A stretch of 64,000 nucleotides of DNA from Streptomyces actinomycinicus (GCF_016741775.1 NZ_JAERRK010000006.1:62001-126000); one strand, 5' to 3'. Positions 1 to 8,025 are shown, counted from the stretch's first letter. The notes: generated by a model from the sequence alone, not told the origin. Translations and numbers: made by a program.

Positions 1-477
1 GAGCGTGTGCAGTACGGCGAGTTCGGCCGGGGACAGGATGCGCGGCGCCACCAGGCCGACGGCGGGCGCCTCCTCGAGCCGCTCCACGTCCAGTCCGACC
101 TCCGCGCCCCGGCACACGGCCAGGCCCACGGTCGGACCGCTGTGACTGATCGAGAAGCCGAGGTCCGCCGCCGGATCAAGGGCGGCCTTGCCGTGCGGGC
201 CGCCGCAGCGCGGGCACACGCGGCGCAGTGGCACCCGGGCGGGCGGCAGGCCGAGCAGCCGGCCGAGCACCAGCCGGCTCAGCGCACAACCGACCAGGAA
301 CTGCTGCCGGTTGAGGGGGTCGGCGGTGGCCTCGTACCGGGCCCGCTCCACCGGGTCGAGCAGCCCGGGCAGGCCCGGGTACGCACCGGACAGCCGGGCC
401 CACCACACCTGCACGGGACGCGTCCCGGACCGACGCCCTGACGGGTCGTCGGATCCGGCGTGCTGCGCGTCGTCCAC
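1..477 (-). CDS. 4'-phosphopantetheinyl transferase, Sfp type (3' end beyond the window)
   Basis: This enzyme family moves the phosphopantetheine arm of coenzyme A onto a serine of carrier proteins. The 159 visible residues include the SISHSG motif (about 109-114) and the Mg-binding VGLDVE motif (127-132), the two signatures of Sfp-type enzymes. A CPRCGGPHGK segment (88-97) is common in actinobacterial members. The C-terminal KEA motif lies off the left edge. The start is the GTG at 477, because no ATG or GTG lies further upstream in frame; a purine-rich GGGGAAGG sits close to it. An acyl carrier protein is encoded 4.5 kb away at 4959-5261, so it is a plausible partner, but this is inferred from proximity only. 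Confidence 0.85.
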   Translation of the reverse strand, partial: MDDAQHAGSDDPSGRRSGTRPVQVWWARLSGAYPGLPGLLDPVERARYEATADPLNRQQFLVGCALSRLVLGRLLGLPPARVPLRRVCPRCGGPHGKAALDPAADLGFSISHSGPTVGLAVCRGAEVGLDVERLEEAPAVGLVAPRILSPAELAVLHTL

Positions 478-684
478 AAGCCTTCCCCGATCAGCACCTT
501 GGGGCCGGGGCGGGGCGGCTCTCGCCGTCGGCCCGCTACGGCGGCGGGGTTTCCAGGTGTGCACGCTCCGGGACGTGCGTGATGCCCTCCACCGGGACCA
601 TTCCGGGATTCGCCTGCGGTCGTCGGAGGGGCTGGCTGTGATGAGGAGGGGCCGGTCGTCCGGTGGGGAGTGAACGGGAGGAGA

Positions 685-873
685 TCACCGGGGGTCGAGC
701 GGACGTTCCCGGTCGTCGGTCCCTTCCCCGTCGACCAGGATGTCCGCGGGATGGTCCTCGTCCTCGCCCGTGGCGAGTTCCTGCTGAAGGGCCCTGAGGT
801 CGGTACTGGGGGCGTGATACTTGAGCTCGCGAGCGATTTTGGCCTGCTTCGCACGTGCGCGACCGCGTCCCAT
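685..873 (-). CDS. DUF3073 family small protein
   Basis: A 62-residue protein beginning MGRGRARAKQAKIARELKY, the conserved basic start of the actinobacterial DUF3073 family, followed by an acidic tail rich in Asp and Glu. The function of the family is unknown. The ATG at 873 is preferred over an upstream in-frame codon at 888 because it matches the family start and has GAGGAG seven bases upstream. DUF3073 genes usually sit near purine genes in this group, so a copy between a PPTase and a SpeD-like gene may be a paralogue. Nothing in its sequence shows a role in the neighbouring pathway. Confidence 0.85.
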   Translation of the reverse strand: MGRGRARAKQAKIARELKYHAPSTDLRALQQELATGEDEDHPADILVDGEGTDDRERPLDPR

Positions 874-996
874 GATCCATCTCCTCACAGATGCCCGGAC
901 GCGGGGGCCCGTTCGTCCTCCCCGCGACCGATACTCTCCCTAGACCACACCCCATGCTAGCTCAGCCGACCTGTTACCAGCAGACAGGCCGAAGCC

Positions 997-1012
997 CCGG
1001 ACCGGGGTCCGG
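997..1012 (-). terminator. possible terminator hairpin after the speD-like gene
   Basis: A 7-bp perfect inverted repeat (CCGGACC / GGTCCGG, 2-base spacer) lies 20 bases past the stop of the speD-like gene. It is short and has no T tract, so it is only a weak candidate. Confidence 0.35.
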
Positions 1013-1031
1013 ATCCGGTGCGGGGAGAGGC

Positions 1032-1412
1032 TCAGTGAACGGCGCGGAGGTTCCGGGTCACGTTGATCTTGGTGGGCGAAAGACCCAGTTCGACGCTCTG
1101 CATCATGCGCTCGCCGTTCAGTCGGCCGTAGGCGAGCAAATCGACGTTGGCCAGCGAGAATTCCGGCCAGGTGTGAATGCTCAGATGCGACGCGGAAAGC
1201 AGGAGAATCGCGGTGACGGCGCCGTTGGGAAAGACGTGCGAGGCCTCGCCGAGAACCTTCGCGTTGCCCTTCTCCGCCGCATCGCGCAGCACCTTCAGAA
1301 GGCGCTGCTCATCAGTCAGGATGCTGTGGTCGCTCACCCACACGTCGACGGCGTACGAGCACAGGTCGTCGACGTGTATACCTTCGGTGGCGAGTTCGGC
1401 GGGATTACTCAT
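1032..1412 (-). CDS. SpeD-like pyruvoyl-dependent decarboxylase (S-adenosylmethionine decarboxylase family, divergent)
   Basis: A 126-residue protein of the prokaryotic class 1B SpeD family, which self-cleaves before a serine to make a pyruvoyl cofactor. The processing motif SASHLSIHTWPE is at about 73-84, so cleavage would fall between Ala74 and Ser75. Aligned by eye to well-studied SpeD proteins, the residue before the cleaved Ser is Ala rather than Glu, the usual processing Ser is Thr67, and the catalytic Cys of the FTCGD segment is replaced (LAYGR, Tyr95). SpeD supplies decarboxylated SAM for aminopropyl transfer, which would suit the divergent BpsA-type gene. Some SpeD homologues are instead arginine or ornithine decarboxylases, and these changes keep that possible. 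An alternative TTG start at 1451 has a good GGAGAGGAG upstream. Confidence 0.8.
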   Translation of the reverse strand: MSNPAELATEGIHVDDLCSYAVDVWVSDHSILTDEQRLLKVLRDAAEKGNAKVLGEASHVFPNGAVTAILLLSASHLSIHTWPEFSLANVDLLAYGRLNGERMMQSVELGLSPTKINVTRNLRAVH

Positions 1413-1461
1413 GGCGCGCCGGGAAGCAGGTGCGGAAGCCGCTTCCCGCAACTCCTCTCCA

Positions 1462-1499
1462 GGGGTTCACAACGGGGTTCACATCGTGGTTTCACAACC
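1462..1499. repeat. three direct repeats upstream of the speD-like gene (candidate operator)
   Basis: GGGGTTCACAAC (1462-1473), GGGGTTCACATC (1474-1485) and GTGGTTTCACAACC (1486-1499) follow each other with a 12-base step. They lie 50-87 bases upstream of the ATG at 1412 and just upstream of the alternative TTG start. The phased arrangement suggests a regulator site, but no regulator gene is adjacent. Confidence 0.5.
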
Positions 1500-1884
1500 A
1501 TCACGGTGACCGGATCGGGGCCTTGACATCCCGACTGCCGACACTTAGCCACCCCAGGCTAGCACCCAGGGTAACGTACCGCAGCGCGCCGCCAGGGGCC
1601 TGCGGATCCGCCCGCCGCGGCGTCCGCCGAAGCCCTGTCGGCCCGCCGGCACAGGAGGCGCATTCCCCCGCCGACGCCGCCGGACGAGGACCCGGACCCG
1701 CGCACGGCGACGGGGAGACCATTCACGGCTATTCGTTCCGGCCCGCGTTCCTTTACATGTTCCGGTGGATACGGAAAAGCTGCCGCACCTGCGTCCGGAT
1801 AGCCGGCGCGCACGACAGAATTACCGGACGGGAATGGCGGCGGAACAGCAGCCGACCGTAATTTCCGGACCGCCCTTAGACGCC

Positions 1885-1914
1885 TGGCGTCGGGGTTCTG
1901 CGGCCCCGTATACT
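1885..1914 (+). promoter_or_regulatory. candidate promoter of the bpsA-fkbH-acp operon
   Basis: TATACT at 1909-1914 is a near-consensus -10 element. A weak -35 (TGGCGT, 1885-1890) lies 18 bases upstream. Transcription would start near 1921, about 29 bases before the GTG at 1950, which has GGAG eight bases upstream. Confidence 0.5.
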
Positions 1915-1949
1915 GGCACGAACATTCTCACCCCACGTGGAGCAACATT

Positions 1950-3911
1950 GTGACGAACGCCCGTCGACGACGCCGCAGTCTCAGCGCCGACCGAGTGCTC
2001 AATGATGTCGCGGACGCCGTCAGGCTCCAGGAAGGGCCTCCGGGGGTGCGGTCGATCCTGCGTGCCATCCGCCGGCTGGCTCCGGCCTCGACCAAGGACA
2101 TCAGCCGCGCCGTCGGCCTGCCGGTACCGATCGTGGCTGCCGTGGGCAACGAACTGCGCCAGCGCGGGCTGATCACCAGGGAACGCCCGTCGCGGCTCAC
2201 CGAGGCCGGCCGGGCCGTCGTCACCGAGCTGGGCATGGACCTCACGCTGGACGCCACCTGCCGCACCTGTGACGGGCGCGAACTGGTGATCCCGGAGGTG
2301 CTGGACGAGGCGGTCGCCCGCCTGTCCGCGATCATGGAGGACGGTCCGGCCGTCGACATGACGATCGACCAGTCCAAGTGCACCCCCGAGACCAAGGTGC
2401 GGCGCATCCTGGCCCTGCTGTCGTCCGGCACGCTCCCCGGCGGTTCGCTGCTGCTGATCGGCGACGACGACCTGATCTCGCTCGCGGTCGCCGTGGTCGG
2501 CGACGTGCTGGGCAGCCCCCTCGTCGACCAGGTCACGGTGGTCGACATCTCCCCCGACATCCTCGGCTACATCCAGCGGGTGTCGGCGGACCTCGGCACG
2601 CGGATAGAGACGGTCCAGCACGACCTGCGCAATCCGCTCCCGGAAAAGCTGCACCGCCAGTTCGACGTGGCGATGACCGACCCGCCGTACACCCCCGAGG
2701 GCGCCCGGCTGTTCTTGTCGCGCGCGGTGGAAGGACTGCGTCCGGGCCCGGCCCACAGCATTTTCCTGTCATTCGGCGGGAAGAGCCCGGACGAAATGCT
2801 CCAGGTGCAGCGCGAAATCATGGAACTCGGTCTCGTCACCAACGGGTATATCCGTAACTTCAACGAGTACGAGGGCAGCGGAATCCTGGGCGGGGTCGGA
2901 TTCTTCCAGCATCTCCTCACCACGAGCGCGACCGCGCCTTCCCAGGAAGGCGATTACAAGGGCCCGCTCTACACGGGTGACAAACGCTCGCGGCAGCGTA
3001 TGTACGAATGCGTGGCCTGCGGGGAACTGGTCCGGGTCGGCCCCGGCGCCAAGTGGGCCTCGGTGGGCGTGCTGCGCGCGGAAGGCTGCCCGAACTGCGG
3101 CAAGGGGCCCTTCCGCCCCGGCCCGCTGGTGCCGGCCGGACCCGAGCAGCAGACCCGGCAGCCCGCCTCGGCGGCCCGGCACACCGGCGGCCGCCCGCAG
3201 GTGACGGCGGCAGCGCCGGAACCCGCGACGGCACGGTCCGACACACCGGAACCCGCCACGGCACAGTCCGGCACACCCGCGCCCGGCACGGCACAGGCCG
3301 GCGCGCAGGAGCGGGCCGGGGAGACGGCCCCTCCCGTGCCGGCCCGCCCGGGCTGGCACCCGCCGACCGCCGACGAGCGCGACGTGCTCGAGGAGCGGGC
3401 AGCGCCCTACGTCACCCGGCAGGCCGACGAGGGGGACCTGGAGGCGATCGGGGACTTCGAGGTCGACATCGCCCGTGTCTCCTTCGGCGGTGACGCCGTG
3501 GACGACCCGGTGCGGCACCGGACGCGGATGGCGCGCGCGATGGAGAAGTCCAAGGACGGGATGATCGTCGCCCACCGGCCGGGCGACCCGGCGATCGGCT
3601 GGCTCTGGGTCAGCGTCAACCAGAACACGATGACCGGTGACCGGTACGCGAACTTCCGTTCGCTGGCGGTGGCCCCCGTGGAGCGCCGGGCCGAGGTGGC
3701 GGAACTGCTCATCTCCTCGGGGCTGGAGTTCGCCGTGCGGCACGGGCTCACCGAGGTCGTGGGCCGGGTGCACGTCGGCAACGTCCCGATGCGCACCCTG
3801 TACCGGAAGTTCGGTTTCACCCCGACCAACCTCGTGATGAAGCTGCGGCTTCCGGCGGGCGCCGACGACAGTGCGTCCGAGCGACAGGACCCGAGCCATG
3901 CTGGACACTGA
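1950..3911 (+). CDS. branched-chain polyamine synthase (BpsA type) fused to zinc ribbon and GNAT acyltransferase
   Basis: A 653-residue multidomain protein. Residues about 20-95 form a winged-helix-like region, followed by a CRTCDG knuckle (about 106-110). The catalytic part carries GDDDLISL (about 171) and DPPYTPEG (about 243), hallmarks of the BpsA family that adds aminopropyl groups from decarboxylated SAM to make branched polyamines. A CxxC/CxxC zinc ribbon (YECVACG and CPNCGKG, about 351-384) follows. A Pro/Ala-rich linker (about 395-470) leads to a GNAT acetyltransferase domain (about 485-640). Archaeal BpsA proteins end after the synthase part, so the ribbon-GNAT fusion is unusual. It heads a translationally coupled operon, overlapping the FkbH-like gene by 14 bases. 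The inferred role is to make and then acylate a polyamine; the substrate is unknown. Confidence 0.8.
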   Translation: MTNARRRRRSLSADRVLNDVADAVRLQEGPPGVRSILRAIRRLAPASTKDISRAVGLPVPIVAAVGNELRQRGLITRERPSRLTEAGRAVVTELGMDLTLDATCRTCDGRELVIPEVLDEAVARLSAIMEDGPAVDMTIDQSKCTPETKVRRILALLSSGTLPGGSLLLIGDDDLISLAVAVVGDVLGSPLVDQVTVVDISPDILGYIQRVSADLGTRIETVQHDLRNPLPEKLHRQFDVAMTDPPYTPEGARLFLSRAVEGLRPGPAHSIFLSFGGKSPDEMLQVQREIMELGLVTNGYIRNFNEYEGSGILGGVGFFQHLLTTSATAPSQEGDYKGPLYTGDKRSRQRMYECVACGELVRVGPGAKWASVGVLRAEGCPNCGKGPFRPGPLVPAGPEQQTRQPASAARHTGGRPQVTAAAPEPATARSDTPEPATAQSGTPAPGTAQAGAQERAGETAPPVPARPGWHPPTADERDVLEERAAPYVTRQADEGDLEAIGDFEVDIARVSFGGDAVDDPVRHRTRMARAMEKSKDGMIVAHRPGDPAIGWLWVSVNQNTMTGDRYANFRSLAVAPVERRAEVAELLISSGLEFAVRHGLTEVVGRVHVGNVPMRTLYRKFGFTPTNLVMKLRLPAGADDSASERQDPSHAGH

Positions 3912-4962
3912 CGGCGTCAAGTGCGTCGTGTGGGACCTCGACGGCACCCTGTGGGACGGCGTGGCGGTGGAGCGCGCCGACAGCGGGCTGCCCGAGGTCC
4001 GTCCGGAGATGCTGGCCGCGGTCGACGCGCTCGCCGGGCGCGGTGTGCTGAGCAGCATCGCCAGCCGCAGCGCCCCCGAGGTGCTGGAGCGCCTCACCCG
4101 TGACACCGGGCTCGCCGCCCGCTTCCTGGCCCCGCAGGTGTCCTGGCAGGACAAGAGCACCGCCCTGCGCAGGATCGCCGCGGAGCTGGGGGTGGCGGTC
4201 GAGTCGCTCCTCCTGGTCGATGACTCGCCGTACGAGCGGGCCGAGGTGGAAGCCCTGCTGCCCGGGGTGCGTACGGCGGATCCGCGGGACGTGCCCGCGC
4301 TGCTCGCCTCTTTCGACGGACGGCCGGTCACCGCGGAGGCCCGCGCGCGGGTCGACCGGTACCGGACCGAGGAGGTCCGCCGCCGGGCGGGCGAGCGCTT
4401 CGAGGGCAGCAGGGAGGAGTTCCTGCGGTGGTGCGAGATGCGCATCGAGATCGGCGCGGCGGGGCGCGAGGAGATTCCCCGTGCGCTCGAACTCGCCGAG
4501 CGCACCCACCGGTTGAACTCGTCCGGGCTGGACCGCGAGCAGGTCCGGCTGATGAACGAGCAGGGGGGACACCGGCTGTTCACGGCGCGGATGACCGACC
4601 GGTTCGGGGACTACGGGATCATCGGCATGGCGCTGGTGCGGCCCGGCCCCACGGCGTGGTCGGTGCCCCTGCTCGCCCTGTCCTGCCGCATCGCCGGCCG
4701 TGGTGCCTCCGTCGCCTTCCTGCGCTGGCTGATGGAGGAGGCCCGGACGGCCGGAGCGGACGAGTTCACGACGGACCTCAGGCCCACCGGGGCCAACACC
4801 GAACTGCGGCTGCTGTTCCGCCAGGCCGGCCTGCGCATCGCCGGCGAAGGCGGCGACCCGGCGCAGTCGACGGTGACGCTGACCCGCACCCTCCACGGCG
4901 ACCTGCCTTCCTGGCCCGGCTGGCTGCAGGTGTGTCCGCTGCCGATTGGACCGACCCCATGA
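3898..4962 (+). CDS. FkbH-like HAD-IIIC protein (glyceryl-ACP loading)
   Basis: FkbH enzymes take the C3 unit of 1,3-bisphosphoglycerate, remove its phosphate and load a glyceryl group on a carrier protein. This 354-residue protein has the HAD nucleophile motif WDLDGTLW (Asp13, Asp15), an LLVDDSPYER segment, and the C-terminal half typical of FkbH with ERTHRLNSSGLD and LSCRIAGRG. The Cys in that last motif (Cys263) matches the cysteine proposed to hold the glyceryl group. The ATG at 3898 is preferred over a GTG at 3871; ACAGGA lies eight bases upstream. It overlaps the gene before it by 14 bases and shares ATGA with the acp gene after it. No ketosynthase or KAS III is nearby, so it is not a tetronate or polyketide locus of the usual kind. 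Confidence 0.85.
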   Translation: MLDTDGVKCVVWDLDGTLWDGVAVERADSGLPEVRPEMLAAVDALAGRGVLSSIASRSAPEVLERLTRDTGLAARFLAPQVSWQDKSTALRRIAAELGVAVESLLLVDDSPYERAEVEALLPGVRTADPRDVPALLASFDGRPVTAEARARVDRYRTEEVRRRAGERFEGSREEFLRWCEMRIEIGAAGREEIPRALELAERTHRLNSSGLDREQVRLMNEQGGHRLFTARMTDRFGDYGIIGMALVRPGPTAWSVPLLALSCRIAGRGASVAFLRWLMEEARTAGADEFTTDLRPTGANTELRLLFRQAGLRIAGEGGDPAQSTVTLTRTLHGDLPSWPGWLQVCPLPIGPTP

Positions 4963-5261
4963 CCGAAGAACCCCTGCACGAACAGCGGGCCCACGTGGAG
5001 CGGGAGATCCGCGCGATGCTGGCCGAGGCCACCCGCGCGGACCTGTCCCGCATCGGGGAACTGCCCGCGGAGACCAAGCTGTTCGGCTCCGAGATCTCGC
5101 TGTCGTCCCTGGCCGGCGTCACGCTGCTGGCCGCGATCACCGAGCGCTACGGCGTCGACGTGGCCGCCCAGGACCTGAGCCTGGACTGCCTGGAGTCCAT
5201 CGCCACCCTCGTGGACTTCGTGGTGTGGCACCTGGCGATATCGCCGGAGAGCAGCGTCTGA
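4959..5261 (+). CDS. acyl carrier protein, stand-alone, FkbH-associated type
   Basis: A 100-residue carrier protein whose start overlaps the FkbH-like stop in an ATGA. The helix II region reads LFGSEISLSSLAGVTLL (41-57), so the phosphopantetheine-bearing serine is most likely Ser50 in SSL rather than the usual DSL. The DLSLDCLESIATLVDFV segment that follows fits carrier proteins. It is the likely acceptor of the glyceryl unit loaded by the upstream protein and a possible substrate of the PPTase at the left edge. Loss of the Asp before the serine is odd and should be checked before assuming that it is modified. Confidence 0.75.
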   Translation: MTEEPLHEQRAHVEREIRAMLAEATRADLSRIGELPAETKLFGSEISLSSLAGVTLLAAITERYGVDVAAQDLSLDCLESIATLVDFVVWHLAISPESSV

Positions 5262-5262
5262 C

Positions 5263-6603
5263 TCAGCGCACCGTCCACGTCAGGGAGTTGACCGTCCGGG
5301 CCCGCACCGCGGGCTCCCGGACAGCCGCCGTGCGGTCGGTCACGGTCGCCGTGATCCGGTGCTCCCGGCCGTGCCCGCGGACGCCCAGGACGTGCGGTGT
5401 CACCGTCCGCAGGCCGGCCGCCCAGGGGACCTCCCGGCCGTCCACGGACCAGGTGAGGCGGAGATCGGCGAGGCCGGTCACGGGGGCGAGGCGTACGGTG
5501 ATCAGCCGGTTCCCGCGGACCGGCTCGGTCGTGGGGACACGGGAGGTCAGTGCGTCCGCGTCGGCGTAGAAGCCGGCGATCATCGCCTCCCGTCCGACGA
5601 CGTTGAATTCGGTCGAGGCCAGGGTGCGCATGAGGGACGTGTCGGTCGGGCGGTAGACGCCCGTCTCGTAGTAGCCCCCGCCCTCGTACGTGCCCACGAC
5701 CGAGCCGGTCGGGTCCTGGGCCCCGGCCCAGCGGGACCACTTCGCGGCGTCCGGGTCGCGGTGGAGGGTGAGGTTGGCCGCGGCCGGTTCCTCGGTGCCG
5801 GGATAGGCGCCCTGGCCCGCGTACTGGTACTCGTCGGCCAGCCCGCCGATGGAATGGCCCAGTTCGTGGGCCCCTATGAGGTACGACCTGTCGTTGTCGG
5901 ACGACATCGTCGCCACTCCGTGGAACGGCGAGGCGGGCGGCAGGTCCGCGGTGGAGTAGCCGGCACCGCCGTACTTGGCCGAGTTGGCGACGACGAAGAC
6001 GATGTCGGCGTCCGGGGCGAGGCGGGCGTAGCGCGCGACCGCGTCCGTGTCGACGCACAGGAGGCGCTCGATGTCGTCGCAGAAGAAGGCCGAGTGCAGC
6101 GCGGTGTCCTTCACCACGTCGGCCGTCGGGTCGCCGGAGACGCCGGAGTCGGGGGAGACGGTGTCGACGAGCCAGACGTTGAACAGGCCGCGGTAGCTGC
6201 GGTACGGCTCGACCTCGAAGATCGCGTCCAGCTTCTCCTCCGCGTCCGCGGCGAACTCGTCCTGTTCGTCGGCGGTGTAGCCGTCGCCCATCACCACCAG
6301 GTCGAGCCGTCCGGACACCGGCCCGGTCCGCTGCAACGCCCGTACCGCCGGTTCGGTGTACGGCGGCTTGCCCGTGCCGGGGCTCCCCGGGCGGGCGGAC
6401 CGGGCCGGGGCGCCCGCCGGGACGGTCACCTGGCGGGGCTCGGCGTCCGGTCCCGGGAAGTACTCGACGTGCTGGGCGCGGGGCGTGGGAGCTGCCGCCC
6501 GGGCCGGCCCTGCGTGCGCGGCGCCGGCCAGTGCCGCCACGGCGACGAAGGCGGCCCCGGCCGCGGTGATCCAGCGCGTACGCGGTCTTGCGCGGTGCGG
6601 CAC
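5263..6603 (-). CDS. secreted M64-family metallopeptidase
   Basis: A 446-residue protein with an N-terminal signal peptide (basic start, hydrophobic run about 12-30, AHA and ARA before APTP) and the zinc motif HELGHSIGGLADEY near residue 245, as in IgA-peptidase M64 proteins. A later Asp/Ser-rich region and a C-terminal beta domain complete the family layout. The GTG at 6603 has GCGAGG five bases upstream and is preferred over a TTG at 6618. The gene ends 1 base from the convergent acp gene. Its promoter and the first part of its signal peptide closely match those of the small secreted peptide at 26677-26850. Confidence 0.85.
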   Translation of the reverse strand: MPHRARPRTRWITAAGAAFVAVAALAGAAHAGPARAAAPTPRAQHVEYFPGPDAEPRQVTVPAGAPARSARPGSPGTGKPPYTEPAVRALQRTGPVSGRLDLVVMGDGYTADEQDEFAADAEEKLDAIFEVEPYRSYRGLFNVWLVDTVSPDSGVSGDPTADVVKDTALHSAFFCDDIERLLCVDTDAVARYARLAPDADIVFVVANSAKYGGAGYSTADLPPASPFHGVATMSSDNDRSYLIGAHELGHSIGGLADEYQYAGQGAYPGTEEPAAANLTLHRDPDAAKWSRWAGAQDPTGSVVGTYEGGGYYETGVYRPTDTSLMRTLASTEFNVVGREAMIAGFYADADALTSRVPTTEPVRGNRLITVRLAPVTGLADLRLTWSVDGREVPWAAGLRTVTPHVLGVRGHGREHRITATVTDRTAAVREPAVRARTVNSLTWTVR

Positions 6604-6625
6604 GGCAACCTCGCTCAAGTATCAA

Positions 6626-6679
6626 GTTAAACGGACTTAATGTCGCGCTTAACCTAGGAGTGCCGTGCCGGATCGGCAA
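6626..6679 (-). promoter_or_regulatory. promoter and TTAA-type operator of the M64 peptidase
   Basis: On the minus strand, TTGCCG (6674-6679), a 17-base spacer and TAGGTT (6651-6656) form a vegetative-type promoter. Three TTAA blocks follow at 6649-6652, 6637-6640 and 6627-6630 (steps 12 and 10). The last two form an imperfect inverted repeat, ATTAAGTCCGTTTAAC. The same arrangement occurs at 26595-26648. Confidence 0.65.
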
Positions 6680-6730
6680 GAGCTGTGCGGGAGTTGACTT
6701 GCCGTGAGGGGTGAGCCTGCGCGTCGCGGG

Positions 6731-7798
6731 TTACTGCGACCGCTCCGGTGAGCCGCTCTTCCCGTGCCGGACCGCGCTGTTGGCCAGCCACTCGGACCAG
6801 CTGAGGTTCCAGTCGCCGTAGCCGTTGCCGGTGGCGACCGTCTCCTTGGAGCCGGTGACACGGATGACGTCACCGGGGATGACCCGCCGGTAGAAACGCT
6901 CGGCGGTGCCGTCGGTGGAGAGGCCGACGCAGCCGTGGGTGACGTTGGACCGGCCCGCGTAGGTGTCGGCGTTCGGGTTCTGGTGGAGGTACGTACCGGA
7001 CGTGGTGACGTGCACGGCCCAGAAGTAGTAGTCGTGGTAGGCGTCGCCGAGGTTGACGGTCCGGGAGTCCATGAAGACCTTGGGCTGCTTGTCCAGCACC
7101 ACCATGGTCCCGTTCCAGGTGTCCAGGCCGGGACGGCCGGCGGTGACCGGGATGCGGGTGGTGGGCTTGCCGTCCTCGGTGACGGTCATGGTGTGGCTGC
7201 GCACGTCGACGGTCGCGGTCAGGGCGCGTCCGATGGTGAAGTGCCGTACGGCCTTGGTGCCGACGTGCAGCGTGACGCGGGTGCCGGGCTTCCAGTAGGC
7301 GGGCGGGCGGTAGTCGACGCGCTGTCCGTCGAGGAGGTTGCGGTCCTTGACCCAGCTCCAGGCGCCCCCGACGGCGGGGTCGGTGCCGACGGTGAGCCGG
7401 CGCTCGACCTCGGCCCGCTGGGCCCGGGGCACGGGCCGCGGGAAGGTGACGGATATCGGCATGCCGACCCCGACGGTGGCCCCCTCGCCGACGTTGACCT
7501 TGGCCTCGGCGAGCACGGCCGGCTCGGGAACGGCGGGCGCGGTCCGGGTGGGTGCGTGGGCGGGCGTGCGGGTGCCCGCACCGGCCGGGGCGGAAGACCC
7601 GGCCGCGGCGGACGAGGTGGTGGCCGCGCATCCGGTCGCGGCGAGGACGAGCGCACCGGCCGCGGCGAGGACACCGGCGACACGGCGCCGGCCGCGCGCA
7701 CGGCCGGTGGAGACGTACGGGTGACGGCCGGTGGAGTCGTACGGACGGTGGCCGGGCCCGTCGTACGGGCGGCGGCTGGTCGAGTCGTGCGTGGACAC
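6731..7798 (-). CDS. L,D-transpeptidase lipoprotein with Ig-like domain
   Basis: A 355-residue cell-wall enzyme that would form 3-3 peptidoglycan cross-links. The cytoplasmic start has repeats of RPYD/HPYV type, followed by a hydrophobic segment and the lipobox LAATGC (about residues 48-53). An Ala/Thr/Pro linker, an Ig-like domain and the YkuD domain follow. The catalytic motif HGCVGLS (about 287-293) and the upstream histidine region are present. The GTG at 7798 has AGGGGG six bases upstream. It is divergent from an ECF sigma factor gene whose partner protein carries a degenerate version of this same domain. Confidence 0.9.
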   Translation of the reverse strand: MSTHDSTSRRPYDGPGHRPYDSTGRHPYVSTGRARGRRRVAGVLAAAGALVLAATGCAATTSSAAAGSSAPAGAGTRTPAHAPTRTAPAVPEPAVLAEAKVNVGEGATVGVGMPISVTFPRPVPRAQRAEVERRLTVGTDPAVGGAWSWVKDRNLLDGQRVDYRPPAYWKPGTRVTLHVGTKAVRHFTIGRALTATVDVRSHTMTVTEDGKPTTRIPVTAGRPGLDTWNGTMVVLDKQPKVFMDSRTVNLGDAYHDYYFWAVHVTTSGTYLHQNPNADTYAGRSNVTHGCVGLSTDGTAERFYRRVIPGDVIRVTGSKETVATGNGYGDWNLSWSEWLANSAVRHGKSGSPERSQ

Positions 7799-8025
7799 GG
7801 AGTTCCCCCTGAGATGCGTGCGGACATGGTCTGTACGCACGGCACGGGAGGCGGGTTGCATCCCGCCCGGGGAATTTCCGGGAGGGGATCCTGGCGGGTG
7901 GCGGCCCTGCCGACCCGTAGGATCGCCTCGCCGGAGGGGGTTCCGGACGGAGATCCGCAGGGGATCCTGAGGGTGATGCGCGCGGGGACACGCACCGGTG
8001 TGGCGCGAGATGCGGCGGGGGGCCG

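Larger units (their letters stand above)
1413..1949. other. 537-bp divergent control region between speD-like and bpsA-like genes
   Basis: No convincing gene was seen here. The region holds three direct repeats near the speD-like start (1462-1499) and a candidate bpsA promoter (1885-1914). It also holds a plus-strand TTGACA at 1523-1528, 17 bases before TAGCCA at 1546-1551, which may be a second promoter reading toward the operon. The middle (about 1600-1850) is GC-rich sequence in which nothing further could be assigned. Confidence 0.6.

Noticed and set aside
2769..4583. A long open frame on the minus strand opposite the bpsA and fkbH genes
   Set aside because: It is Arg/Ser/Pro-rich, has no recognisable domain and covers genes with clear motifs on the other strand; high GC content produces such frames.
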